Assembly: GCF_900109925.1 (NCBI RefSeq)
Contig: NZ_FOBW01000009.1
Span: forward strand, 62,001-126,000
Source of the DNA: Mesobacillus persicus
GTDB taxonomy: Bacteria > Bacillota > Bacilli > Bacillales > Cytobacillaceae
DNA: 64,000 nucleotides
Direction of reading: 5' to 3'
Shown piece after piece: positions 24,324-33,448 of this stretch. The position numbers and the translations under genes were made by a program. The first letter of the stretch is position 1. Each line of letters starts with the position of its first letter. The notes under the pieces were generated by a model. The model was not told the DNA's origin. It searched no databases and saw only the letters and a program-made list of their open reading frames with translations.

Positions 24324-24830
24324 CTATTCTTCTTCAGCTATACTATACGTGGTGATATATGATGGCCCGGAGAAAATGTCCGATGGTGGAGCGCCAGTGC
24401 TTGCATTAGGCTTATTATGAGCCTTTTGAAAGGATTCAGATTCCTTCCATTTATTAAAAGCACTTTGACTCTCCCAAAGGGTCAAAATAACATAGGTGTT
24501 GGATAAAAGCGGACGCAAGACACGAATGGCGACAAAACCATCTTGGTTTTCAATATTTCGTTTGCGATTTTTGAAGCGATACTCAAAAAGAGGTCTACCT
24601 TCATCTGTGACAGGGATATTGTTCATTACTACATACTTGGCTTGTTCAAAGGTTCCAAAAGAGTCAATGACTTCATATTTCCGTGGGTGATTGAAGAGGG
24701 TTTTCCCGTTTGTCTCGTGGAGAATAACGGATGTTTCATCATCCCCCATTAGTATCATGTTCTCATTTGAATACTTCTTTTTTACTTTTTGCAAATAATC
24801 CGTGGTCCCGGATGTAATAAAAATGTTCAA
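24324..24830 (-). CDS. hmoB: HmoB-like haem-degrading monooxygenase
   Basis: The 168-residue protein matches HmoB (YhgC). The N-terminal half resembles a degenerate ABM domain (IFITSGTTDYLQKV). The C-terminal antibiotic-biosynthesis-monooxygenase domain has FVAIRVLRPLLSNTYVILTLWES followed by FNKWKESESFQKAH, with the His expected to bind haem. Such enzymes open haem to release iron. AGGTGATCTC before TTG 24830 supports a TTG start. It is divergent from the haem-synthesis genes hemE and hemH. Confidence 0.88.
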   Translation of the reverse strand: MNIFITSGTTDYLQKVKKKYSNENMILMGDDETSVILHETNGKTLFNHPRKYEVIDSFGTFEQAKYVVMNNIPVTDEGRPLFEYRFKNRKRNIENQDGFVAIRVLRPLLSNTYVILTLWESQSAFNKWKESESFQKAHNKPNASTGAPPSDIFSGPSYITTYSIAEEE

Positions 24831-25062
24831 GAGATCACCTCAATTGATTCTTTTGTTACTTTATATTATATACCGTTGTTTGGTTTGACCCCAAATGAAA
24901 TCGAAAGAGGGTACAAAAGCGTCAGTTTTATGACATTTGGCTTAAAACTATCCATCTCCTAGTCAAAAACGATATAGTGTATATAGCCATAAATGAGTGT
25001 TTATAAATTTTAATATGTTAAAAACTAAGTATATAGAGTTACGTGAAAGGTGGATCACTTTA

Positions 25063-26109
25063 ATGACGAGAACAATCAACGACACATTTTTAAGAGCAGC
25101 TAGAGGAGAAAAAACGGATCATGTCCCTGTATGGTACATGCGCCAAGCAGGTCGTTCCCAACCTGAATACAGAGCAATTAAGGAAAAATATTCTTTATTT
25201 GAAATCACACATCAGCCAGAACTCTGTGCGTACGTAACTAGATTACCTGTAGAGCAATACAATGTGGATGCAGCGATTCTTTATAAAGATATCATGACTC
25301 CCCTACCGGCAATTGGTGTGGATGTTGAAATTAAGTCTGGAATTGGGCCGGTTATCTCGAATCCAATTACATCCCTAGCGGATGTCGAAAGGCTTGGAGA
25401 AATTCACCCTGAAGAAGATGTTCCCTATGTAATGGAAACGATTAAACTGCTCACCCAAGAGCAGCTATCAGTGCCATTGATTGGGTTCTCAGGTGCACCA
25501 TTTACACTCGCTAGCTACATGATTGAAGGTGGCCCTTCGAAAAACTACAACAAAACGAAAGCCTTCATGTATTCTGAGCCTAAAGCTTGGTTTGCGTTAA
25601 TGGACAAGCTAGCAGAAGTCGTTATCACCTATGTTAAATCACAAATCAAGGCAGGGGCAAAAGCAATTCAGATTTTTGACTCATGGGTAGGTGCCTTGAA
25701 TGTTCAAGATTACCGTTATTATATCAAGCCAATCATGCATCGGATCTTCTCAGAGCTAAAAGAGGAAAATGTACCATTAATTATGTTTGGTGTTGGCGCA
25801 AGTCACCTAGCAATGGAGTGGCATGATTTGCCGCTAGATGTAGTCGGCCTTGACTGGCGTCTTCAAATTAAAGAGGCACGTGATATGGGTATTCAAAAAC
25901 CCGTTCAGGGGAACCTAGATCCAGCTATTCTTCTATCACCTTGGGAGGTAATTGAGGAAAGAGCTAAAGCCATTCTTGATCAAGGCATGGAGCAACCTGG
26001 ATATATCTTTAATCTTGGACATGGAGTATTCCCATCCGTTGACCCAGCCACATTAAAGAGATTGACAAGTTTTATCCATGAATACTCCGCTGAGAAATTA
26101 GGAAGATAA
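25063..26109 (+). CDS. hemE: HemE, uroporphyrinogen decarboxylase
   Basis: HemE removes four carboxyl groups from uroporphyrinogen III to give coproporphyrinogen III. The 348-residue protein contains the signature [17 protein letters not shown] (residues 23-39), [17 protein letters not shown] and [13 protein letters not shown], all near-identical to known HemE. AAAGGTGGAT eight bases upstream fixes ATG 25063; longer in-frame extension to 24997 has no ribosome site. The next gene is hemH, but a 196-base spacer with a large hairpin separates them. Confidence 0.96.
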   Translation: MTRTINDTFLRAARGEKTDHVPVWYMRQAGRSQPEYRAIKEKYSLFEITHQPELCAYVTRLPVEQYNVDAAILYKDIMTPLPAIGVDVEIKSGIGPVISNPITSLADVERLGEIHPEEDVPYVMETIKLLTQEQLSVPLIGFSGAPFTLASYMIEGGPSKNYNKTKAFMYSEPKAWFALMDKLAEVVITYVKSQIKAGAKAIQIFDSWVGALNVQDYRYYIKPIMHRIFSELKEENVPLIMFGVGASHLAMEWHDLPLDVVGLDWRLQIKEARDMGIQKPVQGNLDPAILLSPWEVIEERAKAILDQGMEQPGYIFNLGHGVFPSVDPATLKRLTSFIHEYSAEKLGR

Positions 26110-26183
26110 CATCTTTTTCGACCTCCGAGTTAGGATATTGGTAAATTAGCCGATATTTTGGCAAAATAGATTTGAACTAATGT

Positions 26184-26264
26184 AGCACCTGGATTCGACA
26201 AAATAAGACAACTACCTAAGGATGTTATGTAGGTCACAGTCTTATTATATTCTTCTCCAGGTGC
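26184..26264 (+). repeat. Nested long hairpin between hemE and hemH
   Basis: AGCACCTGGA (26184-26193) pairs perfectly with TCCAGGTGCT (26255-26264). Inside this AATAAGAC pairs with GTCTTATT and CTAC with GTAG, so the arms nest. A short T-rich stretch (CTTTTTAG) lies a few bases downstream. It could attenuate or process a hemEH transcript, or be a repeat remnant. Only sequence symmetry supports it. Confidence 0.6.
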
Positions 26265-26305
26265 TTATGCTTTTTAGTATATCGACTGTAAAAAGAGGTG
26301 CAATC

Positions 26306-27235
26306 ATGGCAAAAAAGAAAATGGGTTTACTTGTAATGGCTTACGGAACCCCATATAAAGAAGAGGATATTGAAAGATATTACACTCATATTCGGCATGG
26401 ACGCAAGCCGTCTGAAGAGTTACTTGAAGATTTAAAGATGAGGTATGAAGCGATTGGCGGTATTTCTCCACTTGCACAGATTACGCAAGATCAAGCTGAA
26501 AAGCTTGAGCAACATCTTAATCAAATTCAAGATAAATATGAGTTTAAGATGTATCTTGGATTAAAGCATATCGAGCCATTTGTCGAGGATGCTGTTAAAC
26601 AAATGCATGAAGATGGAATTGAACAGGCTGTTAGCATTGTTCTCGCTCCTCATTTCTCCACGTTTAGTGTTAAGTCCTATAATGGACGGGCGCTTGCTGA
26701 GGCAGAAAGACTCGGTGGACCATCTATTACATCTGTGGAAAGCTGGTACGATGAACCTAAGTTTATCCAATATTGGGTAGATAGAGTGAAGGAAACATTT
26801 GCAGGTATGCCTGCAGATGAGCAAGAAAACTCCGTACTAATTGTCTCGGCTCACAGCTTGCCAGAGAAAATCCTTCAGTCTGGTGATCCATACCCAGATC
26901 AACTACAACAAACTGCTGAGCTTATTGCAAGTGGAGCAGGAATTAAGAATTTCGCTGTAGGATGGCAAAGTGCTGGAAATACACCAGAGCCTTGGCTTGG
27001 ACCTGATGTACAAGATTTAACAAGAGATCTATACAATGAGCACGGCTATAAGGCATTTGTTTATGTACCGGCTGGCTTTGTTGCCGAGCATCTAGAGGTG
27101 CTATACGACAATGACTATGAGTGTAAAGTGGTTACAGATGAAGTAGGTGCCACCTACTATAGGCCGGAAATGCCAAATGCCCAACCAGAATTTATAGATG
27201 CGCTTGCTGCAATTGTTTTAAAGAAATTAAATTAG
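26306..27235 (+). CDS. hemH: HemH/CpfC, coproporphyrin III ferrochelatase
   Basis: This 309-residue ferrochelatase inserts Fe2+ into a porphyrin; in Firmicutes the substrate is coproporphyrin III. Visible features are [36 protein letters not shown] (metal-site His) and [18 protein letters not shown], ending [16 protein letters not shown] with the second ligand Glu. AAAGAGGTG supports ATG 26306. In B. subtilis hemY (coproporphyrinogen oxidase) follows directly, but here the next genes are yhfH and yhfI. Confidence 0.96.
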   Translation: MAKKKMGLLVMAYGTPYKEEDIERYYTHIRHGRKPSEELLEDLKMRYEAIGGISPLAQITQDQAEKLEQHLNQIQDKYEFKMYLGLKHIEPFVEDAVKQMHEDGIEQAVSIVLAPHFSTFSVKSYNGRALAEAERLGGPSITSVESWYDEPKFIQYWVDRVKETFAGMPADEQENSVLIVSAHSLPEKILQSGDPYPDQLQQTAELIASGAGIKNFAVGWQSAGNTPEPWLGPDVQDLTRDLYNEHGYKAFVYVPAGFVAEHLEVLYDNDYECKVVTDEVGATYYRPEMPNAQPEFIDALAAIVLKKLN

Positions 27236-27315
27236 TGCTAGCTAAGGACTAAGGGTAATCAAATAAACAGTTTAGCCTTTCTGGAAAAGGCACAACTTAA
27301 CCACATTTTTTCAAC

Positions 27316-27350
27316 AAAAAGAAGCCAGCCGTTCTGTACGGCTGGCTTCA
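27316..27350 (-). terminator. Terminator after yhfH, possibly shared with hemH
   Basis: GAAGCCAGCCGT (27321-27332) pairs with ACGGCTGGCTTC (27338-27349). The U-run is on the minus strand (AAAAA at 27316-27320), so it mainly serves yhfH. Confidence 0.75.
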
Positions 27351-27411
27351 GATATATAGAATCATCTGTTATATAATACTCATTCATAAAAGGCTCTTTT
27401 GTATACTATTC

Positions 27412-27546
27412 TTAGTGTTTTGCTGGGTCCATACAACTATCACACTTGCTGCCATAGCACTCATGTTGTTCGTTTATGGTTTCACCACATTCTGTACAAT
27501 TCTTTGCAGGTAGATTCCGAAAAAATTCAACGACATTCTCAAGCAT
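27412..27546 (-). CDS. yhfH: YhfH-like small zinc-ribbon protein
   Basis: The 44-residue protein starts MLENVVEFFRNLPAKNC and has cysteines arranged CTEC...CYGSKCDSC, typical of a small treble-clef or ribbon zinc site. GGGGGT lies about six bases before ATG. This matches the YhfH family and its place beside yhfI. It is convergent with hemH across a shared terminator. Function unknown. Too short for long-ORF searches. Confidence 0.82.
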   Translation of the reverse strand: MLENVVEFFRNLPAKNCTECGETINEQHECYGSKCDSCMDPAKH

Positions 27547-27702
27547 GTTGTTACCCCCATTTGTTTAAATTTTCTTGCAGTTATATTTAATTGACTTCAT
27601 TGTATTATAACAGATGCTCAATTGTCAATGGTTGTTTTATAACAAAGTAAAATAGGCTAACGAGGGGATAATTAATATGGACAAATACCTAGGAGGGATG
27701 AA

Positions 27703-28437
27703 ATGAAGTTAACTGTTATTGGGTGCTGGGGTGGCTATCCAAATAAAAATGAAGCAAGTTCAGGATATCTTGTTGAACATAATGGGTTTAATTTACTAAT
27801 TGATTGTGGGAGTGGTGTACTCTCTCGAATGCAAAATTATATTCAGCCTGAACAATTAGATGCGGTTTTGCTCTCTCACTACCACCCCGACCATAATGCT
27901 GATATTGGTGTGCTTTATCATGCCCGTCTTATCAAGGGATTCCTAGGCACGAAGCCTCCAGTTCTTCCGATTTATGGTCATAATTTAGATCAACATGAGT
28001 TTTCTAAGCTTACATATAAAAATGTGACCAAGGGAGTGGCTTACGACCCTGAACAGTCAATTGAAATTGGTCCATTCACGATTACGTTCCTGAGAACAGT
28101 ACACCCTGTTCCATGCTTTGCAATGAGGATTGAGGCAGGAGGAAAGGCAATTGTCTATACAGCGGATTCCGCTTATAAAGAAGAGTTTGTATATTTTTCT
28201 AGAGAAGCAGATGTCCTACTATGTGAATGTAATTTTTATGGTCATCAAAACGGGAAGGGTGCGGGCCATATGACTAGTTTTGAAACTGGACAATTGGCAC
28301 AATCAGCAAAGGTTCAACAGCTTGTACTGACTCATTTGCCTCATTATGGGGAAATCGATCAGTTAGTAAAGGAAGCAAGACAAAACTATAGTGGCCCGAC
28401 TCAATTAGCAGAGGAAGGTTTATCAATATCGCTTTAA
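27703..28437 (+). CDS. yhfI: YhfI, metallo-beta-lactamase fold hydrolase
   Basis: The 244-residue protein has the metal-binding HYHPDH motif (HxHxDH) after DAVLLS, with further ligands in VHPVP, YTADSAY and LTHLPHYG, as in the RNase Z-like branch of the fold. A GGAGGG ribosome site lies before ATG 27703. A nine-codon frame (27677-27706) with its own GAGGGG site ends in TGA overlapping this ATG (ATGA). Substrate unknown; a phosphodiester or cyclic nucleotide is possible by family. Confidence 0.88.
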   Translation: MKLTVIGCWGGYPNKNEASSGYLVEHNGFNLLIDCGSGVLSRMQNYIQPEQLDAVLLSHYHPDHNADIGVLYHARLIKGFLGTKPPVLPIYGHNLDQHEFSKLTYKNVTKGVAYDPEQSIEIGPFTITFLRTVHPVPCFAMRIEAGGKAIVYTADSAYKEEFVYFSREADVLLCECNFYGHQNGKGAGHMTSFETGQLAQSAKVQQLVLTHLPHYGEIDQLVKEARQNYSGPTQLAEEGLSISL

Positions 28438-28452
28438 AAAGGAGACTTGAAG

Positions 28453-29442
28453 ATGTTATTTATTGACAATAAGGGGATTACTGATCCTCATATTAATCTG
28501 GCTATCGAGGAATATGCAGTTAAGAATTTGGACATTAATGAAACCTATTTACTATTTTATATAAATGAGCCGTCTATTATTATCGGTAAAAACCAAAATA
28601 CAATTGAGGAAATTAATACAGAGTATGTAGAAAATAATGGCATACATGTTGTAAGAAGGGTATCTGGCGGGGGCGCTGTATACCATGACTTGGGAAATTT
28701 GAATTTCAGTTTTATCACGAAAGATGATGGAGATAGCTTCCATAATTTTAAAAAGTTTACTGAACCAGTGGTTGATGCCTTAAGGAAGATAGGGGTTAAT
28801 GCAGAACTTAGTGGTCGAAATGATTTAATCGCAGAAGGAAAAAAGATATCAGGTAATGCACAATACTCTACTAAAGGAAGAATGTTCAGTCATGGGACGC
28901 TGATGTTTGATTCAGAGATTGATCACGTTGTGTCCGCACTTAAAGTAAGAAAAGATAAAATTGAGTCAAAGGGCATAAAGTCAATTCGAAGTCGCGTAGC
29001 GAATATTTCAGAGTTCATATCTGAGAAAATTACGATTGATGAGTTTAGAAATCTGCTGTTAAAAAATATTTTCTCTGGCGAAGATAAAATTCCTCAGTAT
29101 CAATTGACAGAGGAGGATTGGGAAAAGATCCACCAACTGTCTAAGGAAAAATATCAAGCTTGGGAATGGAATTACGGTCGCTCCCCACGTTTCAATATTC
29201 AGCACTCTCATCGTTTCTCAGTCGGACAAGTTGATGTGAGACTTGAAGTCGACAAAGGAATCGTCGGAAATTGTAAAATATATGGTGACTTTTTCGGTGT
29301 TGGTGATGTAACTGACATTGAAAACCTGTTAACAGGTGTGAAGTATGAAAGAGCGGCATTAGAGTCAGCACTTGCAGAAGTTAAGATTGAACATTATTTT
29401 GGAAATATTTCCAAAGAGGATTTCCTTCAATTAATTTACTAA
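28453..29442 (+). CDS. lplJ: LplJ, lipoate-protein ligase A
   Basis: LplJ attaches free lipoate to lipoyl domains using ATP. The 329-residue protein shows RRVSGGGAVYHDLGNLNFSF, the lipoate-AMP loop, then KKISGNAQYSTKGRMFSHGTLMF and the C-terminal accessory domain from about residue 245. It is nearly collinear with B. subtilis LplJ. GGAGAC eight bases upstream favours ATG 28453 over TTG 28447. It closely follows yhfI and ends in a strong terminator. Confidence 0.96.
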   Translation: MLFIDNKGITDPHINLAIEEYAVKNLDINETYLLFYINEPSIIIGKNQNTIEEINTEYVENNGIHVVRRVSGGGAVYHDLGNLNFSFITKDDGDSFHNFKKFTEPVVDALRKIGVNAELSGRNDLIAEGKKISGNAQYSTKGRMFSHGTLMFDSEIDHVVSALKVRKDKIESKGIKSIRSRVANISEFISEKITIDEFRNLLLKNIFSGEDKIPQYQLTEEDWEKIHQLSKEKYQAWEWNYGRSPRFNIQHSHRFSVGQVDVRLEVDKGIVGNCKIYGDFFGVGDVTDIENLLTGVKYERAALESALAEVKIEHYFGNISKEDFLQLIY

Positions 29443-29450
29443 TGAAAAAA

Positions 29451-29482
29451 GCACGATGCCTAGGTTGCATCGTGTTTTTTTA
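29451..29482 (+). terminator. Terminator after lplJ
   Basis: GCACGATGC/GCATCGTG stem followed by seven T. Confidence 0.85.
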
Positions 29483-29512
29483 TTTATTTTAGTGAATTTT
29501 AAGAGTTTTCTC

Positions 29513-29541
29513 TTGAATGTGTAATTTTCTTTCAATATAAT
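29513..29541 (+). promoter_or_regulatory. SigA-type promoter for lcfB
   Basis: TTGAAT (29513-29518) and TATAAT (29536-29541) have the ideal 17-base spacer. Confidence 0.7.
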
Positions 29542-29554
29542 ATATTTAGAAAAT

Positions 29555-29568
29555 TGATAGCGCTTTCT
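29555..29568 (+). promoter_or_regulatory. Possible cre (CcpA) site before lcfB
   Basis: TGATAGCGCTTTCT fits the catabolite-responsive element pattern TGNAARCGNWWWCA with two mismatches and lies just downstream of the predicted transcription start, where CcpA could block elongation. Confidence 0.45.
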
Positions 29569-29599
29569 GTTTTTATTTTCTAAAAAAGGGGATGGAAAA

Positions 29600-31156
29600 A
29601 TGAACTTATCTACACAACTTCATCAAACGGCGAAACGACTTGGGGGAAAATCTGCGTATTACTTTATGGATAAAGGAACTTCATACGCTGAATTAGATGC
29701 TGCTGTTACAAAATTTGCATCAGGTCTTTCGCAGTTAGGGGTAAAAAAAGGGGATCATGTTGCACTACTATTAGGAAATTCACCACATTTTGTGATTGGC
29801 TTATATGGAGCTCTTCGTTTAGGGGCAACGGTTATTCCAGTTAATCCAATTTATACCGCTGATGAAATTGGTTACATACTTCGGAATGGTGACGTTAAAA
29901 CAGTCGTAGGTCTTGATCTAATGATACCTTTGGCAGAAAAAATGCATGAGCAGTTGCCAACGGTTGAACATTACATTACTTGCGAATCTGGGCAAAGTGA
30001 TGCAGCCAATCTTGATGTATCCCAGCTTTCTGTTTACCCAAAATTGAAACCGTTTACTGAAGTCTTGGGAGCGGGTTTGCTTGATTTTGAGGGTCCTCAA
30101 CTTTCTGACGATGAAGTTGCACTTATACTATATACTTCTGGAACAACAGGTAAGCCAAAAGGTGCTATGCTTACCCATCGCAACCTGTACAGCAACGCAA
30201 CTGATGTAAGCGATTATTTGAAGATTAACGAAGATGATAAAGTAATTACAACATTACCAATGTTCCATGTGTTTTGTTTAACAGTCGCCTTAAATGCACC
30301 GTTGATGAATGGGGCAACTTTATTAATCGTACCAAGGTTCTCACCTGGGGAGATTTTCGAAGTTTCTAAGAAGTATGATGCAACTGTGTTCGCAGGCGTA
30401 CCAACAATGTATAACTTCTTGCTACAGTACCCTGAAGGAAATCCGGAAGATATGAAATCATTACGTTTGTGCATTTCAGGTGGGGCAGCTATGCCAGTAG
30501 CTCTGCTTGAAAACTTTGAAAGAAAGTTTAATGTGGCTGTATCTGAAGGCTATGGTTTATCCGAAGCATCCCCTGTTACTTGCTTTAATCCATTAGACCG
30601 CCCGCGTAAGGCAGGTTCGATTGGCCAGTCAATTGTTAATGTCGAGAACAAGGTAGTTAACGAACTGGGAGAAGAAGTTCGTCCGGGCGAAGTTGGAGAG
30701 CTTGCTGTTAAAGGACCGAATGTAATGAAAGGCTATTATAAGATGCCAGAAGAAACAGCGGCAACCATTAAGGATGGCTGGTTGTATACTGGCGACCTTG
30801 CGAGAATGGATGAGGATGGCTATTTCTATATTGTCGATCGTAAGAAAGACCTTGTTATCGTTGGAGGCTATAATGTCTATCCACGTGAAGTAGAAGAAGT
30901 GCTATATGCTCACCCTGAAGTCGTTGAGGTTGCTGTTCTAGGTGTACCCGACCCAAACTTTGGAGAGGCCGTTCGAGCGTTCGTTGTTAGTAAAAATCCT
31001 GAGCTAACCGAAGATCAGTTACTTGAGTATTGCAGGGAGCATTTGGCAAAATACAAAGTTCCTAGTTCAATTGGATTCCTCGAAGAACTACCAAAGAACA
31101 CAACTGGTAAAATTTTGCGTAGATCATTAAAAGATCAAGTTCTTCAAACAAAATAA
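29600..31156 (+). CDS. lcfB: LcfB (YhfL), long-chain fatty acid-CoA ligase
   Basis: This 518-residue AMP-forming ligase has the P-loop YTSGTTGKPKGAMLTH (about residues 179-194), the YGLSEASP motif and GWLYTGDLARMDEDGYF. The C-terminal lysine motif LPKNTTGKILRRSLK is intact, so it should be active on long-chain fatty acids. The acetylated-Lys-type motif PKNTTGK suggests possible control by acetylation, inferred by family. Promoter with a possible cre site precedes it. In B. subtilis the next gene is yhfM; here a transport block intervenes. Confidence 0.92.
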   Translation: MNLSTQLHQTAKRLGGKSAYYFMDKGTSYAELDAAVTKFASGLSQLGVKKGDHVALLLGNSPHFVIGLYGALRLGATVIPVNPIYTADEIGYILRNGDVKTVVGLDLMIPLAEKMHEQLPTVEHYITCESGQSDAANLDVSQLSVYPKLKPFTEVLGAGLLDFEGPQLSDDEVALILYTSGTTGKPKGAMLTHRNLYSNATDVSDYLKINEDDKVITTLPMFHVFCLTVALNAPLMNGATLLIVPRFSPGEIFEVSKKYDATVFAGVPTMYNFLLQYPEGNPEDMKSLRLCISGGAAMPVALLENFERKFNVAVSEGYGLSEASPVTCFNPLDRPRKAGSIGQSIVNVENKVVNELGEEVRPGEVGELAVKGPNVMKGYYKMPEETAATIKDGWLYTGDLARMDEDGYFYIVDRKKDLVIVGGYNVYPREVEEVLYAHPEVVEVAVLGVPDPNFGEAVRAFVVSKNPELTEDQLLEYCREHLAKYKVPSSIGFLEELPKNTTGKILRRSLKDQVLQTK

Positions 31157-31169
31157 ACAGTTATGATGC

Positions 31170-31198
31170 AGGCAGACTTAGAAAGTCTGCCTGTTTGT
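31170..31198 (+). terminator. Terminator after lcfB
   Basis: CAGGCAGACT/AGTCTGCCTG perfect stem, then TTTGTG. Confidence 0.8.
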
Positions 31199-31240
31199 GT
31201 TATCTGGATTTTTAAATTTTCTAAAATTATTGAAAATTAC

Positions 31241-31270
31241 TTGAAAACTAGATTAAGATAATATTATAAT
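31241..31270 (+). promoter_or_regulatory. SigA-type promoter for the TrpX-like ABC operon
   Basis: TTGAAA (31241-31246) and TATAAT (31265-31270), 18-base spacer. The leader to the ATG is about 50 bases and holds no T-box or TRAP-like repeats. Confidence 0.6.
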
Positions 31271-31327
31271 TTAACAAATAAAAGCATAAAAGCGGTAAAG
31301 AGAATATTAATAATAGGGGGAAATAAA

Positions 31328-32335
31328 ATGTTAAAGAAAATGAAATGGATGGCTGCAGTAGGTATGACCAGTGCTTTGTTGCTTGCAGCCTGTGGTAGTG
31401 ATGAAGCGGGCTCGGATTCGTCTAATGGCGGGGAGAAAGAACAAGGAGCTACTACTTATAAAGTAGGTGTAACTCAAATTGCTGAACACCCTTCTCTTGA
31501 TGCCGCTTATGACGGTTTTAAAAAGGCCTTAGCGGATGAGGGACTTGAAGTAGATTATGATTTGCAAATTGCGCAAGGGGATGCAAACAATAACACATCC
31601 ATCGCTCAAAACTTTGTAGGAGATGGTGTCGATTTAATCTTTGCAAATTCAACTCCTAGTGCTCAAAGCGCATTAAATGCTACAAAGGATATTCCAATTG
31701 TGTTTACTTCTGTTACCGATGCAGTTGGAGCTGAACTAGTTAACTCAATGGAAAATACAGAAGGAAATGTAACAGGAACACTTGATAATCACCCCGAAGG
31801 GATCCCGAACACGGTGAAGTTTATCGACGAGCAATTTGAAGGAAAGACAGTTGGTTTAGTTTACAACTCTGGCGAACAGAACTCCATTGCCCAAATTGAG
31901 ATGGTAAAAGAAGCAGGGAAAGAAACGGACCTTGAATTTGTCGAGGCGACTGTTTCAACTACTGCTGAAGTAAAGCAAGCGACAGAATCTCTAGTAGGCA
32001 AAGCAGATGTGATCTATATTATCACCGATAATACTGTGGTTTCAGGTCTTGACGCTGTCATTATGGTAGCAAACGAAAATGATATTCCGTTGTTTGTTGG
32101 AGAACTAGATTCAGTTGCTAAGGGTGGATTTGCGGCTTATGGCTTTGATTATGCTGATATTGGTTATGAGGCAGGGGTTATGGCTGCGCAAATATTGAAA
32201 GGTGAAAAACAACCTTCCGAACTCCCAGTTCAATATCCACAAAACTTGAAGTTAGTAATCAACAAAAAAGCAGCAGAAGAAATGAACATTGAATTGAAAG
32301 AAGAGTGGGATAGCCTGGCTGAATACCTTGACTAA
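31328..32335 (+). CDS. TrpX-type ABC transporter substrate-binding lipoprotein
   Basis: The 335-residue lipoprotein (lipobox LLAAC, Cys22) belongs to the ABC_sub_bind (PF04392) group, with YKVGVTQIAEHPSLDAAYDGFKKAL and the later PIVFTSVTDAVGA and YNSGEQNS motifs. Relatives in streptococci (TrpX) bind tryptophan or tyrosine. It begins a three-gene operon with permease and ATPase. The substrate is inferred only: an aromatic amino acid is possible. No tryptophan-responsive leader was seen, unlike at trpP. Confidence 0.88.
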   Translation: MLKKMKWMAAVGMTSALLLAACGSDEAGSDSSNGGEKEQGATTYKVGVTQIAEHPSLDAAYDGFKKALADEGLEVDYDLQIAQGDANNNTSIAQNFVGDGVDLIFANSTPSAQSALNATKDIPIVFTSVTDAVGAELVNSMENTEGNVTGTLDNHPEGIPNTVKFIDEQFEGKTVGLVYNSGEQNSIAQIEMVKEAGKETDLEFVEATVSTTAEVKQATESLVGKADVIYIITDNTVVSGLDAVIMVANENDIPLFVGELDSVAKGGFAAYGFDYADIGYEAGVMAAQILKGEKQPSELPVQYPQNLKLVINKKAAEEMNIELKEEWDSLAEYLD

Positions 32336-32425
32336 GAGTGATGCCAATCTGAACAGTCCGGTTTACAGCCAGGAAGAACATATATAACCGGACCGTTTTT
32401 AAGCATCTAAGAAAGGAAGTTGACT

Positions 32426-33448
32426 ATGCCTATTGCTATTTTTGGGTCTTTAGAGGCTGGTGCATTATACGCCCTTATGGCATTGGGCGTATACTTGTCT
32501 TTTCGGATCCTTGATTTTCCAGACTTAACTGTTGACGGGAGTTTTGTAACAGGTGGTGCCGTAGCTGCAATCATGATTGTCAACGGCTTTAATCCTTTTA
32601 TTGCAACAATCGCTGCTATAATAGCGGGATTCTTAGCCGGGTGTTTTACAGGACTTCTCCATACAAAGGGGAAAATTAACGCGCTATTATCCGGTATCCT
32701 GATGATGATCGCCTTATATTCAATTAATCTACGAATTATGGGGAAATCAAATATTTCCATGCTGTCTGAAGAGACGGTGATTACGAAACTTACAGAGTTC
32801 TGGAAGGGATTAAAGATTGATGATGCAATCCAAGGAGGATTATCCGCAATCGGTATTAGCGGTTTCGTTCCTAAAACATGGGCGATTTTATTTCTCATGG
32901 TTATCCTAGCTTTTATTGTGAAGGCTGGAATGGACTGGTTCTTAAAAACTGAATTAGGTCTTGCTTTACGTGCGACTGGAGATAATGAAACAATGGTGCG
33001 CAGCTTTTCCGTAGACACAGATTTTTATAAAATCTTTGGTTTAGGTTTGTCGAATGCACTTGTTGCCTTTTCTGGAGCACTGGTCGCCCAATATAACGGC
33101 TTCAGTGATGTCGGAATGGGAATTGGGATGATTGTCATTGGTCTTGCATCCGTCATTATTGGTGAAGCGATATTTGGGGCAAAAAATATTATCCGTGCAA
33201 CAGCAGCGGTAATTGGTGGCGCGATTCTATACCGGATTATTGTGACGATGGCCCTGAGAGTTGAATTCCTTGAAACCGGAGATATGAAGCTGATCACTGC
33301 TTTAATTGTTATTTGTGCATTGGTTCTGCCAAAAGTGATTGACCGCCAAAAAGAAAAGCAGAGAAAACGGAAACGGCTTAAAGCGATGAAACAAGCCGAA
33401 TCTGAAGGAAGGGGGCAGAACCTTGCTGCAGTTAAATCAGATTTATAA
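32426..33448 (+). CDS. ABC transporter permease (TrpY-like)
   Basis: The 340-residue membrane protein has about nine helices. It opens IFGSLEAGALYALMALGVYLSFRILDFPDLTVDGSF, a typical start of the BPD_transp_2 (branched-chain/ribose-type) permeases linked to TrpX. The C-terminal tail is strongly basic (KEKQRKRKRLKAMK). GAAAGGAAG before ATG 32426 is preferred over TTG 32420. It overlaps the ATPase gene by 26 bases. Confidence 0.88.
   Translation: MPIAIFGSLEAGALYALMALGVYLSFRILDFPDLTVDGSFVTGGAVAAIMIVNGFNPFIATIAAIIAGFLAGCFTGLLHTKGKINALLSGILMMIALYSINLRIMGKSNISMLSEETVITKLTEFWKGLKIDDAIQGGLSAIGISGFVPKTWAILFLMVILAFIVKAGMDWFLKTELGLALRATGDNETMVRSFSVDTDFYKIFGLGLSNALVAFSGALVAQYNGFSDVGMGIGMIVIGLASVIIGEAIFGAKNIIRATAAVIGGAILYRIIVTMALRVEFLETGDMKLITALIVICALVLPKVIDRQKEKQRKRKRLKAMKQAESEGRGQNLAAVKSDL

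Noticed and set aside
26222-26305. N-terminal extension of hemH from 26222
   Set aside because: It would read through the nested hairpin and lacks a ribosome site; AAAGAGGTG and the conserved family start support ATG 26306.
31195-31327. T-box or TRAP leader before the TrpX-like operon
   Set aside because: No T-box sequence, antiterminator or (G/U)AG series is present in the short leader.
32407-33018. 203-residue minus-strand frame opposite the TrpY-like permease
   Set aside because: It is a shadow frame of a well-supported permease gene, with no ribosome site and biased composition.
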